Below, piece after piece: positions 1-7,453 of a stretch of DNA of 64,000 nt. How positions within the stretch are numbered: the first letter of the stretch is position 1; each line of letters starts with the position of its first letter. Under the pieces are notes generated by a model, which saw only the letters and a list, made by a program, of their open reading frames with translations, did no database searches and was not told the DNA's origin. The position numbers and the translations under genes are program-made. Source of the DNA: UBA10649 sp965278945 (GTDB taxonomy: Bacteria > Actinomycetota > Actinomycetes > S36-B12). The stretch lies in the NCBI GenBank assembly GCA_965278945.1, contig OZ257128.1, positions 3,224,001 to 3,288,000 of the forward strand, given 5' to 3'.

Positions 1-217
1 TCCGGTGAAGGTCGAGCTCGAGTTGCAGCAGCTGTTCGCCCGCAAGGACTGGACGCTCATGTCGCACCGCGTCATCTGGCACGGACGCCGCCGGTGTCAC
101 GCGGTGCGTCCGGCGTGCGGAGCGTGCCCGGTCGCGCGCCTGTGCCCGTCGTTCGGCGAGGGTCCGACCGACCCGATCGTGGCGGCGAAGCTCGTCAAGG
201 ACTCGGGGCGAGCCTGA
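1..217 (+). CDS. nth: Endonuclease III, C-terminal fragment (cut by window edge)
   Basis: The reading frame is open from the first base, so this is the 3' end of a gene that starts outside the window. The last part carries four cysteines spaced C-x6-C-x2-C-x5-C (CHAVRPACGACPVARLC), the [4Fe-4S] loop that closes endonuclease III proteins. These bifunctional DNA glycosylase/AP lyases remove oxidised pyrimidines in base-excision repair. The catalytic helix-hairpin-helix, Lys and Asp lie outside the window. The stop codon shares one base with the ATG of the Nudix gene, so the two are probably co-transcribed; nth next to a Nudix and a MarP-type gene is also the mycobacterial order. Confidence 0.9.
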   Translation, partial: PVKVELELQQLFARKDWTLMSHRVIWHGRRRCHAVRPACGACPVARLCPSFGEGPTDPIVAAKLVKDSGRA

Positions 218-891
218 TGGCGGACTGGGCGAGGTCCGGGTCGGCCGACCTGTCAGTGGTCCCCCTGCTGCCCGAGTGGCTGCAGGACGTGGCGGGCGTA
301 GTTGCCGGTCTCCAGGCCTCGGACCTCACCCGATTCATCCCGCCGCACGGCGAGGGCCGGCACTCCGCGGTTCTCGTCCTGTTCGGCGACGCTCGTGACC
401 TCCTGCTGATCCAGCGGGCGAGCACCATGCGGTCGCATGCCGGACAGCCGGCGTTCCCGGGCGGGGCGATCGACGAGGACGACGAGGACGCCGCGGCCGC
501 CGCACTGCGCGAGGCCCAGGAAGAGACGGGCCTTGATCCCGCCGGTGTGGTCGTGTTCGGAGCCCTGCCGGACCTGTGGGTGCCGATCACCGGCTACGTC
601 GTCACCCCTGTCCTGGGGTGGTGGCGCGTTCCTTCGGACGTGCGCGCGCAGGACCCGGCCGAGGTGGCCAGCGTCCATCGCGTGTCGATCGAGGCACTCG
701 CGAATCCGGCGAATCGCTGCCGGGTGCTGCATCCGTCCGGCTACGTCGGTCCAGGCTTCGAGGTCGAGGGCATGATCGTCTGGGGCTTCACGGGCGGCAT
801 CATCGCCGGCCTCCTGGACCGCCTGGGCTGGTCGGTGCCGTGGGACGAGTCGCGGCTCGTCCCACTTCCGGTGGAGACGCCCGACCCATGA
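217..891 (+). CDS. Nudix hydrolase, CoA pyrophosphatase type (NudL/YeaB-like)
   Basis: This 224-residue protein has the Nudix box at about residues 82-106, ending in REAQEETGL. It is preceded by the UPF0035 signature around residues 66-83 (QRASTMRSHAGQPAFPGG), which marks the CoA-pyrophosphatase branch. Members hydrolyse CoA or oxidised CoA to phosphopantetheine and 3',5'-ADP. The box has one extra residue between the first glycine and the first glutamate, as is seen in this branch. The ATG at 217 is chosen because it overlaps the nth stop; longer in-frame starts would run back through nth. The protein looks cytosolic. The gene sits between nth and the MarP-type protease, as in mycobacteria. 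Substrate assignment is by family only. Confidence 0.88.
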   Translation: MADWARSGSADLSVVPLLPEWLQDVAGVVAGLQASDLTRFIPPHGEGRHSAVLVLFGDARDLLLIQRASTMRSHAGQPAFPGGAIDEDDEDAAAAALREAQEETGLDPAGVVVFGALPDLWVPITGYVVTPVLGWWRVPSDVRAQDPAEVASVHRVSIEALANPANRCRVLHPSGYVGPGFEVEGMIVWGFTGGIIAGLLDRLGWSVPWDESRLVPLPVETPDP

Positions 892-901
892 CGGCACGCT
901 C

Positions 902-2095
902 GTGAACATCGTCGACTGGGTGCTTATCGGGGCCTTGATCGTCTTCGCGATTGCCGGCTGGCGCCGGGGCTTCGTTGCCGGCGTGCTGTCGTTTGCGGGC
1001 TTCCTCGGCGGCGGGCTCCTCGGTGCCTTCATCCTGCCGCCGATCCTCGCGAACACCGGGCTGTCGGACATCGCCCGAGGGTTCGCGGTCGCCGGGGGCG
1101 TGCTCGTGCTCGCCCTGGCCGGCCAGTTGGGGGCATCGATCCTCGGCAGCATGCTGCGCGGATCCATGACGTGGCAACCGGCACGCGTGGTCGACAACGC
1201 GGCCGGCGCAGCGCTGAACATCCTCGCGCTTGCCGTGGTCACGTGGATCGTCGCGAGCGCGATCGCCTATCTCCCCGCGTCGTCCGTGTCGCAGCAGATG
1301 ACCGAGTCGAAGGTCCTCGTGGCGCTGGACTCGATCGTTCCGCCGCAGGTGCGCAACGCGTTCGGCAGCCTTCGAGACCTCGTGAGCTCGACGGCCGTGC
1401 CGCGCGTCTTCTCGGGCTTTGCACAGATCACCGGCCCCGATGTTGCCGAGCCCGATGCCGCGGTCGACTCACTCCCGATCGCAGCTGCGCGTGATTCGAT
1501 CCTCCGGGTCAGCGGGAACACCCCGCAGTGCCGTGGGTCGGTCACGGGATCGGGCTTCGCGTTCGGCCCCAACAGGGTCCTGACCAACGCGCACGTTGTC
1601 GCCGGTGTTCCTTCGCCGATCGTCCAGGTCCGCCTTGGCGACGAGGGCCTTCCCGCGACGGTGGTCTACTTCGATTCGCAGACCGATGTCGCGGTGCTCG
1701 ACGTTCCCGGACTGGACGCGCGCCCCTTGCAGTTCTCTGCCGATCCAGCGCAGTCCGGAGACTCGGCCGTCATCGCCGGGTTCCCCGAGGGCGGCCCGTT
1801 CCGCGCCGAGCCGGCCCGCGTGCGAACGGTGGTCACCGCTCGCGGTGACGACATCTACGGAAATGCCGGTGTCGACCGCGAGGTCTACGTCGTGCGGGGA
1901 ACGGTCCTGCCCGGCAACTCCGGCGGGCCACTGCTCGATCTGGACGGGCGGGTACTGGGGATGGTGTTCGGGTCCGACGAGCAACTGGCGTCGGTCGGCT
2001 ACGCGCTGACGGCCGCCCAGCTCGAGCCTGCGGTCCAGGCCAGTGCCGACCGAACCGAGGCCGTCGACACCGGCACCTGCAACCTGCGCAACTAA
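902..2095 (+). CDS. marP: MarP-family membrane serine protease (CvpA-like domain plus trypsin fold)
   Basis: A 397-residue protein. Residues 1-125 form four hydrophobic segments (about 5-25, 28-48, 62-83, 102-123) of the CvpA/colicin-V-production type. Residues 190-380 are a chymotrypsin-fold protease with the triad His231 (TNAHVV), Asp262 (TDVAVL) and Ser340 (GNSGGPL). Cys210 and Cys393 sit where M. tuberculosis MarP has its regulatory disulfide. That protein acts outside the membrane and is needed for survival in acid and oxidative stress. Start is GTG, 10 bases after the Nudix stop, so the gene probably belongs to the nth operon. The position beside nth and Nudix supports the name; stress function here is inferred. 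Confidence 0.9.
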   Translation: MNIVDWVLIGALIVFAIAGWRRGFVAGVLSFAGFLGGGLLGAFILPPILANTGLSDIARGFAVAGGVLVLALAGQLGASILGSMLRGSMTWQPARVVDNAAGAALNILALAVVTWIVASAIAYLPASSVSQQMTESKVLVALDSIVPPQVRNAFGSLRDLVSSTAVPRVFSGFAQITGPDVAEPDAAVDSLPIAAARDSILRVSGNTPQCRGSVTGSGFAFGPNRVLTNAHVVAGVPSPIVQVRLGDEGLPATVVYFDSQTDVAVLDVPGLDARPLQFSADPAQSGDSAVIAGFPEGGPFRAEPARVRTVVTARGDDIYGNAGVDREVYVVRGTVLPGNSGGPLLDLDGRVLGMVFGSDEQLASVGYALTAAQLEPAVQASADRTEAVDTGTCNLRN

Positions 2096-2104
2096 TCCAT
2101 TCCG

Positions 2105-2187
2105 TTTGTCCCGGATCCCGGGACAGATTGACGAATTCCGCCCCGGAACGCCCAGATTTGACTGTCTGTCCCGGGATCCGGGACAAA
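2105..2187. repeat. Pair of 23-bp perfect inverted repeats, probable bidirectional terminator
   Basis: Positions 2105-2127 and 2165-2187 are exact reverse complements of each other. Each half is itself a hairpin (GTCCCGG, 3-base loop, CCGGGAC). The right copy is flanked by TTGACTG and CAGTCAA (to 2194), which lengthens its stem and reaches the stop codon of the minus-strand MFS gene. Lying between two convergent genes, it fits a two-way terminator. The two-copy arrangement resembles a dispersed palindromic repeat and could also be a protein-binding or mobile repeat. Confidence 0.7.
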
Positions 2188-2190
2188 CAG

Positions 2191-3741
2191 TCAAGGGGCG
2201 TCGACGAGGGCGGGGACGTCCGCTGGGGTCTGTGCTGCATGCCGGGCTGGCAGGAGGAGCAGCGCGACGACCGCACCCAGGCCGGCGACGGCCGCCGCAA
2301 CGAGCGATCCGGTCGACAGGCCGTCGATGAACGCGTTCTGCGCTGCGGTTGTCACCGCTGCCGCGGCGTCCCCCGGCAGGTCGCCGGCGACAGCGATCGC
2401 CGCGGCGATCGATCCTTCGGCCGTCTCCAGCACGGAGGCCGGCAAGCCGAGCGGACGCAGCGCGTCGAGCATCGCCGAGCCGTAGACGCTCGCGAACACC
2501 GAGCCGACAACGGCGACACCGAGCGTCCCGCCGATCTCCCGAGTCGTGTCGTTGACCGCGGAGCCGACGCCCGCCTTGGCGGCGGGCAGCGCTCCCATGA
2601 TCGACTCGGTCGCCGGGCCCGTGGTCAGTCCCAGGCCGATCGCCATCAGCACCATGCTGAACAACGTGAGGCCGACGTAGGGCGTGTCGACCTCGACGAA
2701 GGAGGCCGCGACGAAGCCGAGCGACATCACGGCCAGGCCGCTGGCGACGACGAGCTTGGTGCCCCAGCGCCGGACGGCCAGCATGGCCAGCGGGGAGGTG
2801 ACGCCCGTCGCTATTGCGAACGGGAGAGTGCGTAGTCCGGCCTCGAGCGGGGAGTAGCCCTGCACGATCTGCAGGAACTGCGTGATGAGGAAGATGAAGC
2901 CGAACAACGCGAAGAACGCGGTCGTCACGGACAGGCTCGCTGCCGTGAACCGCAGGTTCCTGAACAAGGTGACGTCGAGCAGGGGATGCGTGAGGCGCTG
3001 CTCCCACCACGCGAAGAACACGATCAGCAGAAGACCGACGGACCCTGCGAGCATGATCGAAGGCGACGTCCACCCGCGCCCCGGTGCCTCGATGATCGCC
3101 CAGACGATCAGCGCGATGCCGGAAGCTGACAGCAGCAGTCCCGGGTAGTCCATGCGGCCGGCATCGGGGTCCTTGGAGTTCGGCACGAGGATCGCGCCGA
3201 GTGCCAGCGCTATCGCCGCGAGCGGGAGGTTGACCAGGAAGATCGCGCCCCAGGAGAAGTGCTCCAGCAGGAAGCCGCCGGTCACGGGTCCAAGCGCGAC
3301 AGCGAGCCCGGTGCACGCGGACCAGATGCCGATTGCGGTCGCTCGCTCCTTGCGTTCGGTGAAGACGTTGACGAGGATCGCCAGCGTGGCCGGGAAGACG
3401 AGCGCAGCGCCGACGCCCATGAGCGCGCGTGCCCCGATGAGCTGCCCTGACGTTGTCGCGAAGGCGGCGAGCAGTGACGTGCCGGCGAACAGCACGAGGC
3501 CGAGCTGCAGGGCACGCTTGCGGCCGAATCGATCGCCGAGGTGTCCGAAGGCAAGCAGCAGGGCGGCGAACACCAGGGTGTACGCATCGACCACCCATTG
3601 CAGGTCCGTGATCGAGGCATCAAGGTCCGAGCTGAGCGTGGGCAGCGCCACGTTCACGATCGTGTTGTCGATGACGACCATGAGCAGCGACAGGCACAGC
3701 ACCGCGAGGATCGCCCAGCGGCGAGGATTGGTCTGGTTCAT
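2191..3741 (-). CDS. MFS drug exporter, DHA2 (14-helix) family
   Basis: A 516-residue membrane protein with about 14 hydrophobic segments. It has motif D1 (IDNTIVNVALP, residues 24-34), motif A after helix 2 (GHLGDRFGRKR) and motif C in helix 5 (GPVTGG). These define proton-driven H+/drug antiporters of the EmrB/QacA type. The ATG at 3741 follows AGGAG (3748-3752) by 6 bases. It is divergent from a TetR regulator, with a palindromic operator in the 50-bp gap, so it is most likely repressed by that regulator and induced by its substrates. The substrate is unknown. The stop lies inside the downstream inverted repeat. Confidence 0.88.
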   Translation of the reverse strand: MNQTNPRRWAILAVLCLSLLMVVIDNTIVNVALPTLSSDLDASITDLQWVVDAYTLVFAALLLAFGHLGDRFGRKRALQLGLVLFAGTSLLAAFATTSGQLIGARALMGVGAALVFPATLAILVNVFTERKERATAIGIWSACTGLAVALGPVTGGFLLEHFSWGAIFLVNLPLAAIALALGAILVPNSKDPDAGRMDYPGLLLSASGIALIVWAIIEAPGRGWTSPSIMLAGSVGLLLIVFFAWWEQRLTHPLLDVTLFRNLRFTAASLSVTTAFFALFGFIFLITQFLQIVQGYSPLEAGLRTLPFAIATGVTSPLAMLAVRRWGTKLVVASGLAVMSLGFVAASFVEVDTPYVGLTLFSMVLMAIGLGLTTGPATESIMGALPAAKAGVGSAVNDTTREIGGTLGVAVVGSVFASVYGSAMLDALRPLGLPASVLETAEGSIAAAIAVAGDLPGDAAAAVTTAAQNAFIDGLSTGSLVAAAVAGLGAVVALLLLPARHAAQTPADVPALVDAP

Positions 3742-3753
3742 GCTCGACTCCTA

Positions 3754-3790
3754 TAGAACGTTGTTCTAGTAATATGGCACGTTATACTAG
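3754..3790. promoter_or_regulatory. TetR operator and divergent promoter
   Basis: A palindrome TAGAAC-GTT-GTTCTA covers 3754-3768. A second inverted pair, CTAGTA (3766-3771) and TACTAG (3785-3790), overlaps it. For the plus strand a TTGTTC (3761-3766) and TATACT (3783-3788) with a 16-base spacer place transcription start almost on the ATG at 3795, suggesting a leaderless transcript. The palindromes overlap these promoter elements, the expected layout for an autoregulated TetR/MFS pair. Confidence 0.65.
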
Positions 3791-3794
3791 ATCC

Positions 3795-4397
3795 ATGAGT
3801 CGAGCGCAAGTGCCACCCAGGACACGCACACGCAGTGCCGACGTGACCGATTCGCTCCTCGATGCCGCGCTCGAGATCCTCGAGGAGGACGGCGCAGAGG
3901 CGATGACGGTGCGCGCTGTTGCCGCTCGCGCGGAGGTCGCCCCGATGGGCGTCTACTCGAAGTTCGGCGGGAAGACGGGACTGATCGAAGCGATCTTCGT
4001 CAGGGGATTCGCCGAGCTGCTCGCGAGCATCAACACGGCGAGCGGACCGAACGCCATCGAGCGAATCCGCACCGGATGCCAGGCGTACCGGCTGTTCGCG
4101 ATCGCGCACCCGCACCTGTACCAATTGATGTTCAAGCAGATGCTCGAGCTCGATCTATCCGAGGAGGCGCTCGAGACTGCCGCGAGTACCTTCGCAGTCC
4201 TCGTCAGCCGCATCGATGACGCGATGAACGCGGGACTTCTCGAGCGGCGCGACGAGGTCGAGGTTGCTCAGCAGTTCTGGAACGGCATGCACGGCGGCGT
4301 TCTCCTCGAGCTCGCGGGCATCGCGTTCACTGCCGATCCCGAGCAGACGTTCGCGGACATGCTCGACGCGTTGCTGCGCGGATCAGCCGCGAAGTAG
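3795..4397 (+). CDS. TetR/AcrR family transcriptional regulator
   Basis: Counted from the ATG at 3795 the protein has 200 residues. An N-terminal helix-turn-helix (DAALEILEEDGAEAMTVRAV through VYSKFGGKTGLIEAIF) is followed by a helical ligand domain related to TetR_C_13/WHG types. It should bind the palindromes just upstream and repress both itself and the divergent MFS exporter. An in-frame ATG at 3774 is possible (207 residues), but it lies inside the operator and upstream of the TATACT box, so the shorter start is preferred. The 3' end overlaps the convergent DUF309 gene by 15 bases. The inducer is unknown. Confidence 0.85.
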   Translation: MSRAQVPPRTRTRSADVTDSLLDAALEILEEDGAEAMTVRAVAARAEVAPMGVYSKFGGKTGLIEAIFVRGFAELLASINTASGPNAIERIRTGCQAYRLFAIAHPHLYQLMFKQMLELDLSEEALETAASTFAVLVSRIDDAMNAGLLERRDEVEVAQQFWNGMHGGVLLELAGIAFTADPEQTFADMLDALLRGSAAK

Positions 4398-4781
4398 GGA
4401 CAGTCGCACGCAGGAGTCGCGGACGAGCGTCGCATCGACGCAGTCCGGAATCCGCTCGGCCGCATCGAGGTTCGCCAGCGCTCGAGACGCCACTGACGCT
4501 GCGCCCTTGGGATTACCGCGGGCCTCGTGCGTCAGTGCCGCTCCCCACTGGGCGAGCGCCTGCCACGCGGGCCTGTAGTCCGCAGGCACGAGGCGCCACC
4601 TGAGCTCGAAGACCTCGTGCGCGTGGAACGGATGCCCGGACTCCAGGAAGGCCATCGCCTCCGTCCACGCCTGCTCGTCCGAGAGCGTCGCACGGATAGA
4701 AACGCCGGGAACGACGAGACCAGGATCGGCATCGTCGGGCAGCGGCCGCCCTAGGGAGTCCCGTTGCCGCTCCGGGCTCAT
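4383..4781 (-). CDS. DUF309 domain protein
   Basis: A 132-residue cytosolic protein with the DUF309 hallmark HPFHAHEVFELRWRL (about residues 50-64) inside an all-helical fold. Biochemical function of the family is not established; the conserved His/Glu residues suggest metal or small-ligand binding. Its ATG overlaps the stop of the upstream alpha/beta hydrolase (ATGA, 4778-4781), so the two are translationally coupled and probably act together. The C-terminal end overlaps the convergent TetR gene. Confidence 0.75.
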   Translation of the reverse strand: MSPERQRDSLGRPLPDDADPGLVVPGVSIRATLSDEQAWTEAMAFLESGHPFHAHEVFELRWRLVPADYRPAWQALAQWGAALTHEARGNPKGAASVASRALANLDAAERIPDCVDATLVRDSCVRLSLLRG

Positions 4782-5698
4782 GTGCTGACGACGTCCTTGA
4801 GCCAGGCCAGGAGCGACGCGTTGAACTGGTCGGGCAGTTCCTCGTGCGGAAAGTGACCGCAGGGCAGGTCGACCCGCTCGTAGCCGCCACGAACGTACTG
4901 CTCGCTTCCGTCGACAGACGTCGGCAGCATCATCGGATCAAGAGCACCGTGAACCTGCAGGACGCGTCGTTGGATCGGCGCCTCCATCAGGGACATGTAC
5001 GACAGTCCGTCGGGTCGAATCGACGAGCGAGCGGCCCAGCGGTGGTACTCGACAGCGGTGTGCGGGGTGGGCCAGCGCACGAACGCGGCACGGTAGGCAT
5101 CGGTGGTCCGCTCGTCGAGCCAGTCCTTCTCGTGCGACCACGCGTTGATGAGATCGGCGATGCGCTGTCCGTCGCGCGCGGCGAGCCTGTTCTCGGGAAC
5201 GAAGGGAAGCTGGAAGCTGCGCGAGTAGCTCATCGCCGAACGCTGCTGGCCCCGACGCAGGAGCGCTCGCCTCAGTTGACGGGGGTGGGGCATGGAGACG
5301 GGAGCGATGGCACGCACCGTGTCCGGCTCCAGGACCGCGGTGGACCATGCGACGAGTCCGCCCCATCCGTGCCCGACGATGACCGCGTCCTCCTCGCCCA
5401 GGCATCGGATGACGCCGGCGACGTCGGCCGACAAGGTGCGCGGGTCGTAACCCTCGGGAGGGTGGTCGGATCCCGCGTAGCCGCGAAGGTCCATGGCGAT
5501 GACTCGGTAGCCGGCCTCCGCCAGTGCGACCACCTGTCGGCGCCACGTCCACCAGAACATCGGAAAGCCGTGCAGGAGGACCACGGCCGGGCCGTCACCC
5601 GCGTCGACGACGTGGAAGCGCGAACCATTCGCTGACACGTCGCGATGGGTCCACGGACCCGCGACGCGGATGAACGTCTCTGGGTCGGGTAGCGGCAC
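4778..5698 (-). CDS. Alpha/beta hydrolase, epoxide-hydrolase-like, with nucleophile replaced by Gly
   Basis: A 306-residue alpha/beta hydrolase fold protein. The oxyanion motif HGFP is at 43-46, the acid Asp254 is in VHGALDP, and His282 is in CGHFPHE, all as in EphA/EphE-type epoxide hydrolases. The nucleophile elbow, normally GHDWGG or GHSxGG, reads GHGWGG at 109-114, putting Gly111 where the Asp/Ser nucleophile should be. So either it is not a classical hydrolase or it uses another residue. The gene lies between the holin-like gene and DUF309, matching the mycobacterial ephE position. Fold assignment is firm; activity is uncertain. Confidence 0.8.
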   Translation of the reverse strand: MPLPDPETFIRVAGPWTHRDVSANGSRFHVVDAGDGPAVVLLHGFPMFWWTWRRQVVALAEAGYRVIAMDLRGYAGSDHPPEGYDPRTLSADVAGVIRCLGEEDAVIVGHGWGGLVAWSTAVLEPDTVRAIAPVSMPHPRQLRRALLRRGQQRSAMSYSRSFQLPFVPENRLAARDGQRIADLINAWSHEKDWLDERTTDAYRAAFVRWPTPHTAVEYHRWAARSSIRPDGLSYMSLMEAPIQRRVLQVHGALDPMMLPTSVDGSEQYVRGGYERVDLPCGHFPHEELPDQFNASLLAWLKDVVST

Positions 5699-5701
5699 TC
5701 G

Positions 5702-6136
5702 CTAGTTGCCCGGGAGCGGGGGAAGCTCAGTCGAGCCGTCCGCCTCGGGTGCGAGCGCGCCGCTGAGGGCCGCCTTCGTCTTCTCGAACTCGGCCATCGC
5801 CAGGCTCGGCGGCTTCACGTCGGTGAACGACTTGCGTGCGAGGAGGGCGGTGATCACCGCGGTGAGGAGGAGAACGCCGGTGATGATGAGGAATCCCGCC
5901 CATGGCTGCAGGCCCAGCTGGACCAGGACCAGGGCCAGGGAGATGAGCAGGAACATGACGAAGAAGAACACGATGCCCAAGGTGGCGATGCCCAGGCCTG
6001 CGCCACGGCCCATGCGTGCGCCGGACTCGCTGATCTCTGCCTTGGTGAGCGCCATCTGGGCATTGGCGAGCCGCTTGCTGTCGGCGACAGCCTTCGTCAG
6101 AAGTTCCTTGATGGACGGCGGTGCTTGGGGCGGCAT
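5702..6136 (-). CDS. Phage-holin-superfamily membrane protein (Rv3669-like)
   Basis: A 144-residue protein with an amphipathic N-terminus and two strong transmembrane helices (roughly 48-75 and 80-100), the pattern of the Phage_holin_3_6/DUF1469 family. The cytoplasmic tail is acidic and proline-rich. Start is the ATG at 6136 preceded by GGAGG (6141-6145); a TTG 12 bases further upstream is in frame but sits on that ribosome site. It is followed 3 bases later by the ephE-like gene and preceded by nhaA, so it is part of the acs-nhaA-holin-hydrolase-DUF309 run. Family members outside phages probably have an envelope role, not lysis; this is inference. Confidence 0.78.
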   Translation of the reverse strand: MPPQAPPSIKELLTKAVADSKRLANAQMALTKAEISESGARMGRGAGLGIATLGIVFFFVMFLLISLALVLVQLGLQPWAGFLIITGVLLLTAVITALLARKSFTDVKPPSLAMAEFEKTKAALSGALAPEADGSTELPPLPGN

Positions 6137-6166
6137 GGGGTCCTCCAACTGGTCAGGTAAGTCAGG

Positions 6167-7450
6167 CTATCGGGACTCAGGCGCCCCGTACACGTCCGGG
6201 ATTCCGTCGCCGTCCTCGTCGGCCTCCTCGCGCGCGTAGACCTCGGCGTAGTGGCGACTGCGCAGTCGAAGCGCCAAGGCGGCGAGTGCGGCCGCGATGA
6301 CTGACGCTGTCAGGACGGCGACCTTGGCCGATTCCAGGCGGCCGGAGTCGCCCTCGTAGGCGAGTTCGGTGATGAGCAGTGCGACCGTGAAGCCGATGCC
6401 CGCGAGTACTCCGACGGCAGCGACGTCGCGCCAGTTGATGTTCGGGTTCAGCGTTGCGCGGGTGAAGCGGGCGGTGAGCCAGGCCGCGCCGAAGACGCCG
6501 ATCGGCTTGCCGATGACCAGGCCAAGGATGATGCCGATCGCGACCGGGGTGGCGAGGGAATCGCCAAGGCCGACGGATCGGAAGTCGACGCCGGCCGCGA
6601 AGAACGCGAACAGAGGGACGCAGATGCCGGCGCTGAGCGGATGGATGCGATGCGAGAGCCGGTCGGCGGGGGACTTCGCCTCGCCGGGATCCAGGCGCAC
6701 TCGCGTCAGCAGGCCGAACACCACCCCGGCGATGGTGGCGTGCACGCCGCTCTCGTGCATGCAGTACCAGCCGATCAGGACCAGCGGGACGTACAGGAGC
6801 GGTGATCGGATCCGTTGCCGCTGAGCCCATGCGTAGATCACGAAGGTCGCGAGTGCGGCGGTGAACCAGATGGCGGAGAAGTGGTCGGAGTAGAAGATCG
6901 CGATGACCGTGATGGCGCCGAGGTCGTCGACCACGGCCAGGGTCAGGAGGAACGCGCGTAGTGCGACCGGTAGGCGCTTGCCCACCACGGCAAGCACCGC
7001 AAGGGCGAATGCGATATCGGTGGCCATCGGGATGCCCCAGCCCACCACGGATCCGTCGGCCATCGTGGAGTTGATGACGACGAAGATGATCGCGGGCACT
7101 GCCATGCCCCCGATCGCCGCCGCCACCGGTACGACCGCCTGTGTGGGCTTGGACAGCGAGCCGAGCACGAGCTCGTGCTTGAGCTCAAGGCCGACGACGA
7201 AGAAGAACACCGCGAGCAGCCCGTCGGCTGCCCACACGCCCAGTGGCAGGTCCAGGTGAAGCGATACCGGACCGACCTTCAGGTCGACGAGTGCCGCATA
7301 CGAGTCGCCCCACGGGGAGTTCGCCCAGACCAGCGCGATTGCCGCAGCAACAAGGAGAAGGACACCGCCGACGGTCTCGTTGCGCAGTTGCTCCTGCAGC
7401 CAGCCGCGCTCACCCAGGGTGGGACGGCCCAGGAACTCCCGTTCGGTCAT
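6167..7450 (-). CDS. nhaA: Na+/H+ antiporter NhaA
   Basis: A 427-residue integral membrane protein with about 12 helices. It keeps the NhaA ion-binding residues: ATDIAFALA with Asp145 (E. coli Asp133) and LAVVDDLGAI with Asp175/Asp176 (E. coli Asp163/164). NhaA exchanges 2 H+ for one Na+ and serves salt and alkaline pH homeostasis. Length is a little above the E. coli protein because of an N-terminal extension and a charged C-terminal tail rich in Glu/Asp. Start is ATG, 3 bases after the acs stop, so it should be co-transcribed with acs. Confidence 0.93.
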   Translation of the reverse strand: MTEREFLGRPTLGERGWLQEQLRNETVGGVLLLVAAAIALVWANSPWGDSYAALVDLKVGPVSLHLDLPLGVWAADGLLAVFFFVVGLELKHELVLGSLSKPTQAVVPVAAAIGGMAVPAIIFVVINSTMADGSVVGWGIPMATDIAFALAVLAVVGKRLPVALRAFLLTLAVVDDLGAITVIAIFYSDHFSAIWFTAALATFVIYAWAQRQRIRSPLLYVPLVLIGWYCMHESGVHATIAGVVFGLLTRVRLDPGEAKSPADRLSHRIHPLSAGICVPLFAFFAAGVDFRSVGLGDSLATPVAIGIILGLVIGKPIGVFGAAWLTARFTRATLNPNINWRDVAAVGVLAGIGFTVALLITELAYEGDSGRLESAKVAVLTASVIAAALAALALRLRSRHYAEVYAREEADEDGDGIPDVYGAPESR

Positions 7451-7453
7451 GGG

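Noticed and set aside
253..1242. Long minus-strand frame across the Nudix and MarP genes
   Set aside because: It is antisense to two well-supported genes, rich in Arg/Pro/Ser and without domain; a typical high-GC shadow.
1469..3598. 709-residue minus-strand frame
   Set aside because: Runs through marP, the inverted repeat and the MFS gene in another frame; no motif, Arg-rich composition.
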